Shown piece after piece: positions 41,345 through 50,704 of a stretch of 64,000 bases of DNA. The stretch is from Terriglobia bacterium. Its GTDB lineage: Bacteria > Acidobacteriota > Terriglobia > UBA7540. Under the pieces are notes generated by a model. That model ran no database searches, was not told the DNA's origin, and saw only the letters and a list, made by a program, of their open reading frames with translations. Both the position numbers and the translations under genes were made by a program. Position 1 is the stretch's first letter; each line of letters starts with the position of its first letter. The stretch is from NCBI GenBank assembly GCA_035712365.1, contig DASTAW010000048.1, forward strand, positions 186,001 to 250,000. Direction: 5' to 3'.

Positions 41345-44188
41345 TCACTTGGCCGCAGCACCGGCCTTCAGGCTTGTCTTCGCGTCTTCCTGCCGAGTGA
41401 TCTCAAATTTCGGGGAAAAGCCAGACGCGGCGTAACTCACAAGTTCGTCCATCAGAAACGTAGCGTAGGGGTCGGTACTGTAAGGCGTATTAAGGGAGAA
41501 AGTGCAGATCAGGAGCTTGCCTTTGTCGTAGCGCGCCTGAACCAAGGTTCCCACGTTCGAATGGATCCATCCATAGAATTCCCCCGCCAGCACGTCCTGG
41601 AATTCTCCGGGCGGAATTCCCGTGACAACAGCTTCCGGAGTGGCTGCTCCTGTCTCAAAACCGCTCAGGGTATCAAAATAGATCTTGCGGAACGGGGGCG
41701 CAGACTTGCGTACCCAGGCAAAATTGGAGATCCAGTTCCCGTCGAACGAGTCTTCCGAGCGCGGCACGACCTTCACTTTTGGCGTGATGGTTTCCGGAGC
41801 ACTGGCAAGGAGAATGACTGTGCTGCCGGATTCAAGCGCCTTTTTCACATAATCGTCGAATACTGGCGTAATGATCACAGGGTGGGCTTGCAGGCTGTCC
41901 GTCTCAAAGTAGTCGCGCCGCTGCATTTCGCCAGCAAGGCGGCGCAGCTTGCCCTCGGGGTCGTGAAAATTTACCGGGGGCGGTAGCGTAGGCGTCGCAG
42001 GCGGATAGAAGTATAGGTCAACTGATTCTCTCGCAATTACTTCATCTCCTGCAGCAATCTGGACGTCCAGGACATTCTGAGAGGGTACAGGGGATGCTGG
42101 GACAGTAAAGGCGATGGTCCCCACTTTTCCCGATGAGCCAATCGCGACCGCCGGAGCCGGGAAGCTGCCGTGTAGCGCCGTTCCTTCCACGTTCCAGGCG
42201 ACCTTCGCCGCCTCGAGATCGCTACTGCCGTAATGGGACAAGTGGACCTCGACTTCAGCTTTGTCCCCTGCAAAATAATTGTGCTTCATAGGGCGGACCA
42301 GCAGTGCATCATCCTGCTGAATGGCCCCGAGATCGGCTGCAAAGCTCTTGGGATTTCGCCAAATGTCCATCAGGCCGTTCGATTCCCACATCACATCGGT
42401 CAGTTCTGTTATCACATAACCCTGGATGGAGGGCTGGCTCCGAAGACTCGCGATCTCGTATTTCAGCGACTTGAACTCATGCTCTTGCGTTGCCGCCAGC
42501 AGGGCGTGAAGATCGGGGAATATCGTGTTGTACTGGTAATCCTCAAACCGCTTCTCCAGTCCTTCTGGAAGGGTTATCCTCCGTCCGTGATAATCCCGGG
42601 AAAACCACCAGGGCTTTTCCTGCGGAACAAATGGCAGGCCCCAGTTTCCGAATTCCGACAGCATCAGGGGTTCATTGCCCTTGGGTTCCGCGTCTCCGTA
42701 CTGGCTGAAAAGCCATTTCGGGCGGGTCGCCAGATCACCGACGAATCTGTCGAAGTCGGCGGCGTGGTCGGGAATCGAGTCGTACTCGTGAAAGTCCGCC
42801 AGATCAGTCGAGACGTGGAAGTTTTGGCAGCAGGCGCTGTTGTCCTCCACCAGCCATCCCGGGACGATCTGCTTCGCCTTGTGATAAACCTCTTTAAGCC
42901 ATGCGCGGTCCGCAGCCTGGTCAAGCTTCAGGCCCCAGCTCTCATTGGCGATACTGACGATGACGATCGACGGATGGTTCCAGTCGCGCTGGACCATGCC
43001 CTCCAGGGTCTCGATCGCGCGGGCCTCGGAATCAGCGGTCAGATCGTCCCAGTTCGGAATCTCGTACCAGATCAGCATGCCCGTCTCGTCGGCCGCCGCC
43101 AGATAGCGGGGATCCGGCACTTTGATGTGGCAGCGCAGTAGATTCAGTCCCATCGCTTTGGCTTTCCGCATCTCGTCCTTCAAGTAGTCCAGCGAGGGAG
43201 GCACGTAAATAGTGTCGGGATAAAAGGCCTGGTCCAGCGCGCCACGCAGGTAAATCACCTTGCCGTTCAGGTAAAACTTCCCGTCACGGGTTTCGAAGGT
43301 TCGAAACCCGAAACGATACGATTGCTGCTCGCCGGAACTGGCGTGAATGGCCAGCGTATAGAGGGCGGGATGGGACAGACTCCACAGGTCCGGGTTTGAC
43401 AGTTTACCCGAAAACATGCAGACGCCCTGGTCCGTGACCACGTTCTCGGAGCCTGTCCAAACGACTTTTCCGTCCGGACCCAGAATTTCCGCGCTTATGG
43501 CCGGCATCTGGGATGGGTTGGCCGATGCATTCACGAGATGGACGCTGAATGTGAAGTTACCGCCTGCTCCAGCCGAAATATGCACAACTCCCACATGGAC
43601 GCGCGGTCGGATGTCAAGTTCGACGCTCTGCCACAGCCCGCTCGTCTGGATGTACCAATTTTGTTTGCCGTGAGGAATTTCCGCATACTTGATCCCTTCC
43701 ACCTCGTTGGGTTTCGCTCCCGGGTCCACAACGCGAACAGCAATCTGATTTTCGCCTGCATGGAGAAACGAAGTCACGTCAAACTCAAAAGGCAGGTAGC
43801 CGCCGTCATGGGAGCCCACCTGCTGATTATTGACATAGACCAGAGCGCGATAATCAACCGCGCCGAATTTCAGGATTGCAGCTTGCGCGGGCTCGAGTGT
43901 ATCAACCTGGATGGAGCGCCAATACCAGCCCACGCCGGCATAATCGCGCAAGTCGTCAAACTCCGACTGCCACGATCCCGGGACCTGTATGGCTCTCGCG
44001 TCCTTGGCCGAAGCAAGGTCCTGGACCTTGAGAGACCCGGATGGGTCTGCGATAAAGCTCCATTTGCCGTCCAGAGAAATGGTGGGCGTTGGCCCGCTCG
44101 CGGCGTTTTCAGGTTCGGAGGCGGCAGTCAAAGCTGTCGAAATCAGCACCAGCAGGAACAACGCCGTCCAGGCTTTCACTCGAAGCAA
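41345..44188 (-). CDS. Secreted glycoside hydrolase family 2 enzyme
   Basis: Exported 947-residue glycosidase of the beta-galactosidase/glucuronidase clan. A signal peptide (KAWTALFLLVLISTALTAAS) is followed by the sugar-binding jelly roll (VPGSWQSEFDDLRDYAGVGW), an immunoglobulin-like domain, and the TIM barrel with GLNLLRCHIKVPDP, IWYEIPNWDD, the expected acid/base E416 in IANESWG and the likely nucleophile E512 in LSEFGNWG. A C-terminal region of about 300 residues contains a further beta domain and a Rossmann-like part. The substrate (galactoside, glucuronide or mannoside) is not determined. The TTG at 44188 is seven bases after GGAGG and keeps the full signal peptide. Confidence 0.88.
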   Translation of the reverse strand: MLRVKAWTALFLLVLISTALTAASEPENAASGPTPTISLDGKWSFIADPSGSLKVQDLASAKDARAIQVPGSWQSEFDDLRDYAGVGWYWRSIQVDTLEPAQAAILKFGAVDYRALVYVNNQQVGSHDGGYLPFEFDVTSFLHAGENQIAVRVVDPGAKPNEVEGIKYAEIPHGKQNWYIQTSGLWQSVELDIRPRVHVGVVHISAGAGGNFTFSVHLVNASANPSQMPAISAEILGPDGKVVWTGSENVVTDQGVCMFSGKLSNPDLWSLSHPALYTLAIHASSGEQQSYRFGFRTFETRDGKFYLNGKVIYLRGALDQAFYPDTIYVPPSLDYLKDEMRKAKAMGLNLLRCHIKVPDPRYLAAADETGMLIWYEIPNWDDLTADSEARAIETLEGMVQRDWNHPSIVIVSIANESWGLKLDQAADRAWLKEVYHKAKQIVPGWLVEDNSACCQNFHVSTDLADFHEYDSIPDHAADFDRFVGDLATRPKWLFSQYGDAEPKGNEPLMLSEFGNWGLPFVPQEKPWWFSRDYHGRRITLPEGLEKRFEDYQYNTIFPDLHALLAATQEHEFKSLKYEIASLRSQPSIQGYVITELTDVMWESNGLMDIWRNPKSFAADLGAIQQDDALLVRPMKHNYFAGDKAEVEVHLSHYGSSDLEAAKVAWNVEGTALHGSFPAPAVAIGSSGKVGTIAFTVPASPVPSQNVLDVQIAAGDEVIARESVDLYFYPPATPTLPPPVNFHDPEGKLRRLAGEMQRRDYFETDSLQAHPVIITPVFDDYVKKALESGSTVILLASAPETITPKVKVVPRSEDSFDGNWISNFAWVRKSAPPFRKIYFDTLSGFETGAATPEAVVTGIPPGEFQDVLAGEFYGWIHSNVGTLVQARYDKGKLLICTFSLNTPYSTDPYATFLMDELVSYAASGFSPKFEITRQEDAKTSLKAGAAAK

Positions 44189-44410
44189 ATTCCCCCTCCC
44201 CTTAAGGCACCCACCTGGCCCCCGACCTGAATCTGCGCGGATGCCCGAGGTCCCCGTCCCTTCCTTCTACCCAAAGAGTTTATGCGTTCCCATAGAAGTA
44301 ACGCAATGCGCAGATTGCAGATGGTGGTTTTTCACTTTGCATATTCGCCGGGTCCTCCAGAAAGAACCGGCGCTGGATTGACGCGCGTTACCTGTAAAAT
44401 AGGCGGTCAA

Positions 44411-46015
44411 ATGGCTCTGGATATCAAAACGCCGTTTCGCAGGATGTTTGGTCCCGAACAACCCGGCCGACCGGGGCATCTGTGGCCGCGCTGGCTGTTC
44501 CTTCGCACGCTCGGCCTGATCTTTTTTTCGGCCTTCTATTCTCTGGCTTTCCAGATCGACGGCCTGATAGGACCGAATGGCATCCTGCCCGCCGGGGACT
44601 ATCTCACGATTCTCAAGAATCACGCGGGAGTCCTGCGGTATTGGTTTGCGCCCACGCTCCTCTGGCTGGGAAGTGGCTCATTCGCGCTGCACCTCCTGGT
44701 GTGGGCCGGGCTTTTGGCCTCCGTCGCTCTGTTTTTCAACCTATGGCCCCGCGGGACCGTCGCGGTTGCCTTGCTGGCGTATCTGTCCTTCATAGCCGCC
44801 GCTCGCAATTTTGCGGATTATCAGTCAGACGGCATGCTGCTGGCCGCCGGCTTCATATCTCTCTTCTTGGCGCCGGCGGGGTTTCGTCCCGGTTTGGGGC
44901 ATTCCTGCCCGCCATCGCCCGCCAGTCTGTTTCTACTACAGTGGGAATGGTTTCGAATTTACTTCGAGTCAGGTGTGGCGAAGCTGGCCAGCCACGACCC
45001 CCAGTGGCAACACCTGACGGCCATGGACCATTACTACCAGAATAGTCCATTGCCCACGTGGATCGGCTGGTACGCCCAGCAAATCCCGCATCCTTTTCAG
45101 GTTGCTCTTTCGCTTTTTACGCTGATAGCCGAATTCGGCATCTGTTGGATGTTCATCTTTTCCCGGCGCAGCCGTCTGATCTGCTTTCTAATCCTGACGC
45201 CTTTTCAGATTGGAATTATCCTGACGTCAAACTATGCGTTTTTGAATTACCTTGTCCTCTCTCTCGGATTTCTGCTGCTTGATGACAGGAATTTCGAAGA
45301 TTGGTTCAGCCGGCTGAAGGCTTCCAGGCTGGGCAGGATTGGCAGGCCCCGGTTTCTCACCTGGAAAACTCCGCCGGCAGATGCGCAGCCGCCGGCCGCA
45401 TCCACAGCCGGGATGGTGATCTCAGGCGTTTTTCTCACCTGGATTTTTTACGCCACGACGGTGCTGCTGCTCCTGATGTTCCTTCCGTCGCTCCCGCTAC
45501 CCCTGGAGCCCGCTGAGGTCCTTCAGCCTTTCCGCATCGCCAATCAGTACGGCCTGTTTGCCGTTATGACCAGGGCGCGGTATGAAATCGAGTTCCAGGG
45601 CTCGCGTGACGGCAAGAACTGGATTGCTTATCCCTTTCGCTACAAACCTCAGGACCCGAAAGAAGCGCCCGGAATTTACGCCCCTTACCAGCCACGCTTC
45701 GACTGGAACCTGTGGTTCGCCTCACTTGGCGACTTTGAGCATAATCCCTGGATCATGCAGACGGAGGAGTTGCTGCTTACCAACGATCCAAGCGTACTTT
45801 CCCTTTTCCGCTCCAATCCCTTTCCCGGCCAGCCGCCTCTGGAGGTTCGGGCCGTTGCCTGGCAATACTGGTTTACCGACCTCAGCACGAAACGCGCAAC
45901 AGGGCTCTGGTGGCGCCGCACCTTACTGGGCCTTTACGCGCCAGTCGTGGGACGTTCACCGGGTGGGGGAGTTTTCGTAATCGAGTGGCCGGGACCGCTG
46001 CCGCCACAAAAATGA
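44411..46015 (+). CDS. Lipase maturation factor (LMF1)-like membrane protein
   Basis: Polytopic inner-membrane protein of about 534 residues with roughly eight hydrophobic helices and a hydrophilic C-terminal domain. The family's landmarks are present: NFADYQSDGMLLAAGF, WEWFRIYFESGVAKLASHDPQW, LTAMDHYYQNSPLPTWIGWY and, near the C-terminus, PWIMQTEELLL and RAVAWQYWFTD. In animals LMF1 helps lipases fold in the ER. The bacterial role is unknown. I chose the ATG at 44411 (MALDIKTPFRR) because homology-like sequence starts there. The frame is open to 44282. A TAAAAT lies eleven bases upstream. It is divergent from the GH2 gene. Confidence 0.88.
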   Translation: MALDIKTPFRRMFGPEQPGRPGHLWPRWLFLRTLGLIFFSAFYSLAFQIDGLIGPNGILPAGDYLTILKNHAGVLRYWFAPTLLWLGSGSFALHLLVWAGLLASVALFFNLWPRGTVAVALLAYLSFIAAARNFADYQSDGMLLAAGFISLFLAPAGFRPGLGHSCPPSPASLFLLQWEWFRIYFESGVAKLASHDPQWQHLTAMDHYYQNSPLPTWIGWYAQQIPHPFQVALSLFTLIAEFGICWMFIFSRRSRLICFLILTPFQIGIILTSNYAFLNYLVLSLGFLLLDDRNFEDWFSRLKASRLGRIGRPRFLTWKTPPADAQPPAASTAGMVISGVFLTWIFYATTVLLLLMFLPSLPLPLEPAEVLQPFRIANQYGLFAVMTRARYEIEFQGSRDGKNWIAYPFRYKPQDPKEAPGIYAPYQPRFDWNLWFASLGDFEHNPWIMQTEELLLTNDPSVLSLFRSNPFPGQPPLEVRAVAWQYWFTDLSTKRATGLWWRRTLLGLYAPVVGRSPGGGVFVIEWPGPLPPQK

Positions 46016-46108
46016 CGTCAGTCCTGTGCAGCTTATAGCATCGCCCTGAGGAATAGGCCAGATAATCTGCAACCGCTCTGTGGGCCGGACGGGGTCCGTA
46101 TCCCCGTT

Positions 46109-47053
46109 TTAGTTGAAGCTCAGCATCTTCGAGCAGCAGGGTTTCCGCACAGGTTTGAATTCCATGAACTCTATGCGCGTGAGATCTGGGTCGTAGAGGT
46201 TGAGCTGCCATTTTCCATCGCGGCCGATTTCCGGTTCTTCGGCCTTATAACCGCGAGCTTTAATGGTTTCAAAAGCCTGCTGTATGTCCTTGACGCCCAA
46301 AGAGAGATGATTCATAACGCCCAGCAGCCGAGGTGACGGATTTTGGACATTCAGCATGAACTCCAGCCAATCGCTGCCGTTAGGCACAACCATGTCCACC
46401 CAGTCCGTGCGGGCGTCCGTCATGCCCCCTGTCCACATCACGCGATAACCCAGGATGCCACGGTAAAAATGGTCGGCAGCGGTTCGATTGTCCACCGTCT
46501 CGCCCGCGTGAATTATCTGGCGGGAGGTGCGCCTGGAAGAAAGGAACTTTCCGAAGTTGCGGCTCTCAATCGATCCCGGGAGGTATTGAATATACTCAAC
46601 CACATGACCGGCGGGATCTTTCAAGGAGAAGCTCAAGTCACCCTCCGGGTCTTTCCGTAGCTCTCCCGGAACCGCCACGCCTCGGCTGGCCAGATAACCG
46701 CGCAAACCTCTGGCATCCGTCGTGCGATAGGCGATGTGAATCAGGCGGTCCTCGGTTGGAGATGAAAGGGTGGAAGAGACCAGGACGTACTGGTCGTCGC
46801 TCACCTTGAAATAGGTGTAGGCCATCTTGCCTGCGGCCGTTTCGTTGCCGGGCAATTGGTCAAAACCCAAAATCTGTCCGAAGAAATTGCGGGCCTCGGC
46901 GGCGTCCTTCACTCTGAGTGCGACATGGGCGATGCCAAGGATTTGAGGACGGTCCGGCGCCGCGTCCAATTTTGATCTTCCCTTCAAAACCCCCGGCGTC
47001 ACAGAGAGTAGGACCACAGCAATGATTCCGGAAAAAGCAACCAGAAGTTTCAT
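46109..47053 (-). CDS. Exported two-domain VOC (glyoxalase/dioxygenase fold) protein
   Basis: A 314-residue protein with an N-terminal hydrophobic signal (KLLVAFSGIIAVVLLSV) and two vicinal-oxygen-chelate modules: the first from IAHVALRVKDAAEARNFF to DPAGHVVEYIQY, the second from IIHAGETVDNRTAADHFY to DPDLTRIEFMEF. Histidines and glutamates sit in the usual metal positions (H43 and E154 region; H and E in the second half). The reaction is unknown; secreted VOC proteins are uncommon. There is no ribosome site, but a good promoter ends 8 bases before the ATG, so translation is probably leaderless. Confidence 0.82.
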   Translation of the reverse strand: MKLLVAFSGIIAVVLLSVTPGVLKGRSKLDAAPDRPQILGIAHVALRVKDAAEARNFFGQILGFDQLPGNETAAGKMAYTYFKVSDDQYVLVSSTLSSPTEDRLIHIAYRTTDARGLRGYLASRGVAVPGELRKDPEGDLSFSLKDPAGHVVEYIQYLPGSIESRNFGKFLSSRRTSRQIIHAGETVDNRTAADHFYRGILGYRVMWTGGMTDARTDWVDMVVPNGSDWLEFMLNVQNPSPRLLGVMNHLSLGVKDIQQAFETIKARGYKAEEPEIGRDGKWQLNLYDPDLTRIEFMEFKPVRKPCCSKMLSFN

Positions 47054-47061
47054 GTTGGAGG

Positions 47062-47090
47062 ATTATGTCGTCATCGCCAGGCACGGTCAA
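47062..47090 (-). promoter_or_regulatory. Promoter of the VOC gene, probably leaderless
   Basis: On the minus strand TTGACC (47090-47085), a 17-base spacer and CATAAT (47067-47062). Only eight bases separate the -10 from the ATG at 47053, so transcription should start at or within two or three bases of the start codon. Confidence 0.6.
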
Positions 47091-47174
47091 GTCCTTCTGA
47101 AAAACTTCTGGACGAACCCCTCCGGCCGCTGCCATGCTGATTTTTGGATCCAAAGTTCAGACTCAGGAGTTGCC

Positions 47175-47939
47175 ATGCGATTCTTTGCCCTTTTGATTAC
47201 TTTCGGGCTGCTTACCTCCTGCACACTGGCGGCCCAAACGCCCGGCCAGGAGCCGGCAAAGCCCGCGGCCAAAGCTGCGTCGCCTGAGCAGATTGAAACG
47301 GAAAGGATCAAAGTCCCTGAAAGCTTGCAGGCGCCACCGCGCTCCATGGCGAGTCAACCGGGATACATGGAACCGGCGCAGACGCACCAGTTGCTCTCAA
47401 AATTGTGGCAGGCAGAGGCACGCGTCAAAGACCTGACGACCCAGATTCGCCCCGATCAACTGAAGATGCCAGCCGTCGAGATTGCGAATTTCAACAACAC
47501 CCTGAACGCGCTGCGCGGCAGTCTTGCTTCCCTGGACCAGAGCCGCCAGATGTTTGACAGCCGGCCGGACAGTGAATATTTGGGATTTGAAACGTATGCC
47601 GGCATCAGCGAAGTCCTGCCGCAGCTTGAAAGGCTTTCCAGGACTGCCTCACGCTACAACAATCCGAGCCTGGAGGGTGAATTTAATCAGTCATGGAACG
47701 ATCTGTTGACCATGCGCCAGTCGCTCAAACCTTATCTTTCATTTCTGCTGCGCAACCACGACCAGATATTTCTAACCATGGAAACCAATCTGGCCGGATG
47801 TCAGAACGAATTGGGCTACAAGAATTACAAAACCGACAGCTCTCCCACAAACCTGAGAAATGTCCTGCCCGATTTCAAAGGAAGGCGCGTCCGCAAAAAG
47901 CCCGGAAACAGCGAACCCGCTTCACAGGGCAAACCCTGA
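47175..47939 (+). CDS. Putative lipoprotein of unknown function
   Basis: A 254-residue protein. The N-terminus MRFFALLITFGLLTSC is a lipoprotein signal with lipobox L-T-S-C, so it is probably anchored in a membrane facing the periplasm. After a proline/alanine-rich linker it is mostly helical and charged (LLSKLWQAEARVKDLTTQI, LNALRGSLASLDQSRQMF), ending in a basic tail. I do not recognise a family. AGGAGT lies four bases before the ATG at 47175. It is divergent from the VOC gene and followed 20 bp later by the phosphoesterase gene, with which it probably forms an operon. Confidence 0.7.
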   Translation: MRFFALLITFGLLTSCTLAAQTPGQEPAKPAAKAASPEQIETERIKVPESLQAPPRSMASQPGYMEPAQTHQLLSKLWQAEARVKDLTTQIRPDQLKMPAVEIANFNNTLNALRGSLASLDQSRQMFDSRPDSEYLGFETYAGISEVLPQLERLSRTASRYNNPSLEGEFNQSWNDLLTMRQSLKPYLSFLLRNHDQIFLTMETNLAGCQNELGYKNYKTDSSPTNLRNVLPDFKGRRVRKKPGNSEPASQGKP

Positions 47940-47959
47940 AGTTCCTGGAGGCTGGATTG

Positions 47960-48484
47960 TTGACGTCCGAAAGTCCTGCCGCAAAGGGCTACGCTCTCTG
48001 GTTGGTGCCCGGCCAGCCGGCATTCAGCATCCTGGCCAGCGCGATTTCACGCCTCAGCCGCGAACACTCGACGCCACGGTTTGGGCCTCATATTACCCTG
48101 CTTGGCCGAATTGTACTCCCAGAAGCGAAGGCCCTGGCAAAATCGGCTTCACTGGCAAGTATCCTCGAACCATTCCGCTTTGAACTGGGCGAAATCGGCT
48201 TCCTCGATGAAAACTTTCGCTGCCTGTTTGTAACCGTAGTCGCAGGCCACGCAATCTCCAGGACCTACCGCGCAGCCTGCCGGACCTTCACCCGCCAAAA
48301 CGCGCCTTATATGCCGCACATGAGTCTCGTGTATGGAAAGCTTCCGCCAGAAACTAAGCAGAAGATGGCAACAGATCTTAGTTGGCTGTCGGGCCGGGCC
48401 TTTCGGGTCCACCAGCTCATGCTCTGGCGGGTGGATGGGCCCGTGCGCCAGTGGAAGCCCGTAAAAACCTTTGATTTAAGATGA
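47960..48484 (+). CDS. 2H (HxT/HxS) phosphoesterase-family protein
   Basis: A 174-residue protein of the 2H phosphoesterase superfamily (cyclic phosphodiesterase / 2'-5' RNA ligase fold). It has the two diagnostic motifs: GPHITLLG (H-x-T) in the first half and MPHMSLVYG (H-x-S) in the second, plus the opening GYALWLVP typical of plant cyclic phosphodiesterase-like members. It would hydrolyse cyclic or 2',3'-phosphate nucleotides, with the substrate unknown. Two adjacent TTG codons (47957, 47960) follow GGAGG. The second is spaced eight bases from it and is preferred. Longer upstream starts would run inside the lipoprotein gene. Confidence 0.85.
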   Translation: MTSESPAAKGYALWLVPGQPAFSILASAISRLSREHSTPRFGPHITLLGRIVLPEAKALAKSASLASILEPFRFELGEIGFLDENFRCLFVTVVAGHAISRTYRAACRTFTRQNAPYMPHMSLVYGKLPPETKQKMATDLSWLSGRAFRVHQLMLWRVDGPVRQWKPVKTFDLR

Positions 48485-48597
48485 TACTCTGGGGAGAGAA
48501 CCTCTCGCGCGGAACAGTGCGATCTTTCCTTGGCGCTTCGCCAGAAAACCGGTAACGGTGTATAAATAATTTCTGGACGCGTCTCTCCCCGGAATTC

Positions 48598-49599
48598 CTA
48601 TGGATTCACCGTAATGTTCAGCGGGCTGCTCAGGGTGAAATCCAACTTCGTTTCAGGCGGGATCTTGACCGTCTGACCTTTCGTCGCCATCTGCACTCCC
48701 GTTCCTGCTCCCGCGCCGACGCCGGCGCCGATGGCAGCGCCTTTCCCACCGCCGGCAATGGCGCCAATAATTCCCCCCACAGCAGCGCCAATGCCAACTC
48801 TTTTGGCGGTTTGCTTGCCGCGAGAGGACGCCTCCTGCTGATAGACCCCGGCACTCACTGGATAGCTCTTGCCATTTACTGTGAGGCTGACCAGTTGTAG
48901 CTGAACTTCCGACTGCCCTTTGATGTGGCCGGCACTGCGGGCGGCAGCAAGTTGCAAACGCGCCTTGGCATAGCGGGGGATAACGACCTGCCCGTTCTCT
49001 TCAATTTGCGAGTCGACGGTTGCTGCAAACTCGTCTCCCGTTTTGTTGGTTGAGGAATCGACCGGATCCACGGTCCGCACGGTGATAACGGTCCCCGCCG
49101 GAATGGTAACTTCCACCGGTTGCGGCGGTGGCGGAGCGGCATCCGCAGCCTGCGCAGCAGCCGGAGGTTCCTGCTCAACGGGCGCCGGGGTCTGATCCTG
49201 CGGTTCGCGTGAAGGCGCACGCTCTGATGTTGCCCGAGTGCGGCGCCGTGTGGCCCTGGGTTCCGGTTGAGCAGGTGGTTCCGCAGCGGCTTGCGCAGGA
49301 GCACTGACCGCTAATTCGTCGATCACCTGTTTGACACCGTCGGCACTGTGAGCGAGCTGTTCGACCGCTGATTTTTCCTGATCGCTGCCCACGGTACCCG
49401 ACAAAACCACGACTCCCTGCTGTGAAACCACGTGGACGTCGCGCGTCTTCAGAACAGGGTCCTGATAAAGCTTGGCCTGAACGGAGGCTGCGATGGCCTC
49501 GTCGTTCGGAGCACTCGAATTCTTGAACAGGCTGCAGCCACCGAAAGTCACCACAAGGGCTACCATCAAGGCTGCCATGCGGTTTTTAGGATGGATCAT
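48598..49599 (-). CDS. BON-domain lipoprotein with glycine-zipper region
   Basis: About 333 residues. A lipoprotein signal (MAALMVALVVTFGGCS, lipobox G-G-C) is followed by a BON domain (about 35-98: AIAASVQAKLYQDPVLKTRD, then VVVLSGTVGSDQEKSAV), a long proline/alanine/glutamate-rich linker (100-160), a beta-rich domain (IPAGTVITVRTVDPVDSSTN) and a glycine-zipper segment (GIGAAVGGIIGAIAGGGKG) before the C-terminal strand. BON modules bind membranes, and such proteins are usually envelope-stress or outer-membrane-integrity factors. The ATG at 49599 follows GGAGGAGAGG; a GTG at 49605 is an alternative. Divergent from the glycosyltransferase gene. Confidence 0.85.
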   Translation of the reverse strand: MIHPKNRMAALMVALVVTFGGCSLFKNSSAPNDEAIAASVQAKLYQDPVLKTRDVHVVSQQGVVVLSGTVGSDQEKSAVEQLAHSADGVKQVIDELAVSAPAQAAAEPPAQPEPRATRRRTRATSERAPSREPQDQTPAPVEQEPPAAAQAADAAPPPPQPVEVTIPAGTVITVRTVDPVDSSTNKTGDEFAATVDSQIEENGQVVIPRYAKARLQLAAARSAGHIKGQSEVQLQLVSLTVNGKSYPVSAGVYQQEASSRGKQTAKRVGIGAAVGGIIGAIAGGGKGAAIGAGVGAGAGTGVQMATKGQTVKIPPETKLDFTLSSPLNITVNP

Positions 49600-49774
49600 A
49601 CGCACCTCTCCTCCGCGAAAACGACTCGCGGCTGATTTCCAGTCTCAGCGCAAAGCTGAAACGGGTGATTTCGTTTAACCACACCCGCCTCGCAGTTTAA
49701 CCCTTCTGGAAAACCAAAGTCCAATGGTATTGCGGGTTTGCGCCGTGGTAGCTTCTTCGGAAGGTCCCCCGGCG

Positions 49775-49783
49775 TGCTAGAAT
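49775..49783 (+). promoter_or_regulatory. Extended -10 element before the glycan gene run
   Basis: TGCTAGAAT matches an extended -10 (TG-N-TAGAAT) and would start a transcript near 49790, about 90 bases before the GT2 gene. No good -35 is visible, which extended -10 promoters can tolerate. Confidence 0.35.
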
Positions 49784-49880
49784 TTCTCGTGTAAGGCAGG
49801 CAAATGGAACTCAAGAGGATTCAGCCTGTTGGCTTTCTCTGCTCAACCTGGTGTATTCCGTCCGCCTGACGAAGCTTGAG

Positions 49881-50648
49881 ATGCAGAGTCTTTCAATTGT
49901 TATCCCGGTTTACAACGAGGAGGGCAACATCGGTCCACTCGTGGCCCGCATTTCGGAGGCCATGTCTGGCTGGGAAGGCGCCGTTGAAATCCTGTTCGTC
50001 GACGACGGCAGCAGCGACCATACTCTGGAACTGCTGAAGGAATCCCAGGCTAAAGACTCCCGGATTCGCATTGCCCATTTCCACAAGAATATGGGCCAGA
50101 CCGCCGCGATGGCTGCCGGTTTCCGGCTGGCGCGCGGCGAGGTCATCGCAACCATCGATGCCGACCTGCAAAACGATCCCATGGAAATCCAGCGCCTGGC
50201 AGGGATGCTGAACAACTGGGACCTGGTGTGTGGCGTCCGCGCACAGCGTAAAGACACGCTTTGGAAGCGCATTTCGTCGCGCATCGGGAACGGCTTCCGT
50301 AATTGGGCAACGGGCGACAACATCGCTGACACCGGCTGCACTCTCAAGGCCTACCGGCGCGAATGCCTGGACGGCCTGGAGCTTTATAAGGGGATGCACC
50401 GCTTCCTCCCCACACTGATCCGGATGCGTGGATACCGCGTGACGCAGGTGCCAGTGTCGCATCATCCGCGGCTGGCGGGAAAAACCAAGTACGGGACCTG
50501 GGGGCGGCTGGTGAAAGGGCTTGAAGACGTTTGGGCGGTGCGCTGGATGAAAAAAAACCACATCGGTTTCGAATCCAACCTCCAACTGATCGAACGGCAA
50601 CCCGTTGAATGCGGTAAAGTCCACATGGATGGCGCAGTGGAAAAGTGA
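49881..50648 (+). CDS. Family 2 glycosyltransferase (ArnC/DPM-like)
   Basis: Membrane-associated GT-A glycosyltransferase of about 255 residues. It begins SLSIVIPVYNEEGNIGPLV, then has the nucleotide-sugar site VDDGSSDHT, the D-x-D-type IDADLQNDP, and the acceptor-side region ending KTKYGTWGRL. The pattern matches polyprenyl-phosphate sugar transferases (dolichyl-phosphate mannose synthase, ArnC). It lacks the C-terminal membrane pair that some members have. It probably makes a lipid-linked sugar used by the GT39-type transferase 56 bp downstream. The ATG at 49881 begins the domain; a GTG at 49851 is an alternative. Confidence 0.88.
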   Translation: MQSLSIVIPVYNEEGNIGPLVARISEAMSGWEGAVEILFVDDGSSDHTLELLKESQAKDSRIRIAHFHKNMGQTAAMAAGFRLARGEVIATIDADLQNDPMEIQRLAGMLNNWDLVCGVRAQRKDTLWKRISSRIGNGFRNWATGDNIADTGCTLKAYRRECLDGLELYKGMHRFLPTLIRMRGYRVTQVPVSHHPRLAGKTKYGTWGRLVKGLEDVWAVRWMKKNHIGFESNLQLIERQPVECGKVHMDGAVEK

Positions 50649-50704
50649 CGCGTGAGACGCTCTTGCGGAGTCGGGCTTTAGGCTGACGGAGAGGTGCGAA
50701 ACCT

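Noticed and set aside
42233-43141. Long rightward frame of 302 codons
   Set aside because: Antisense shadow of the GH2 gene, whose catalytic glutamates and domain order are readable on the other strand.
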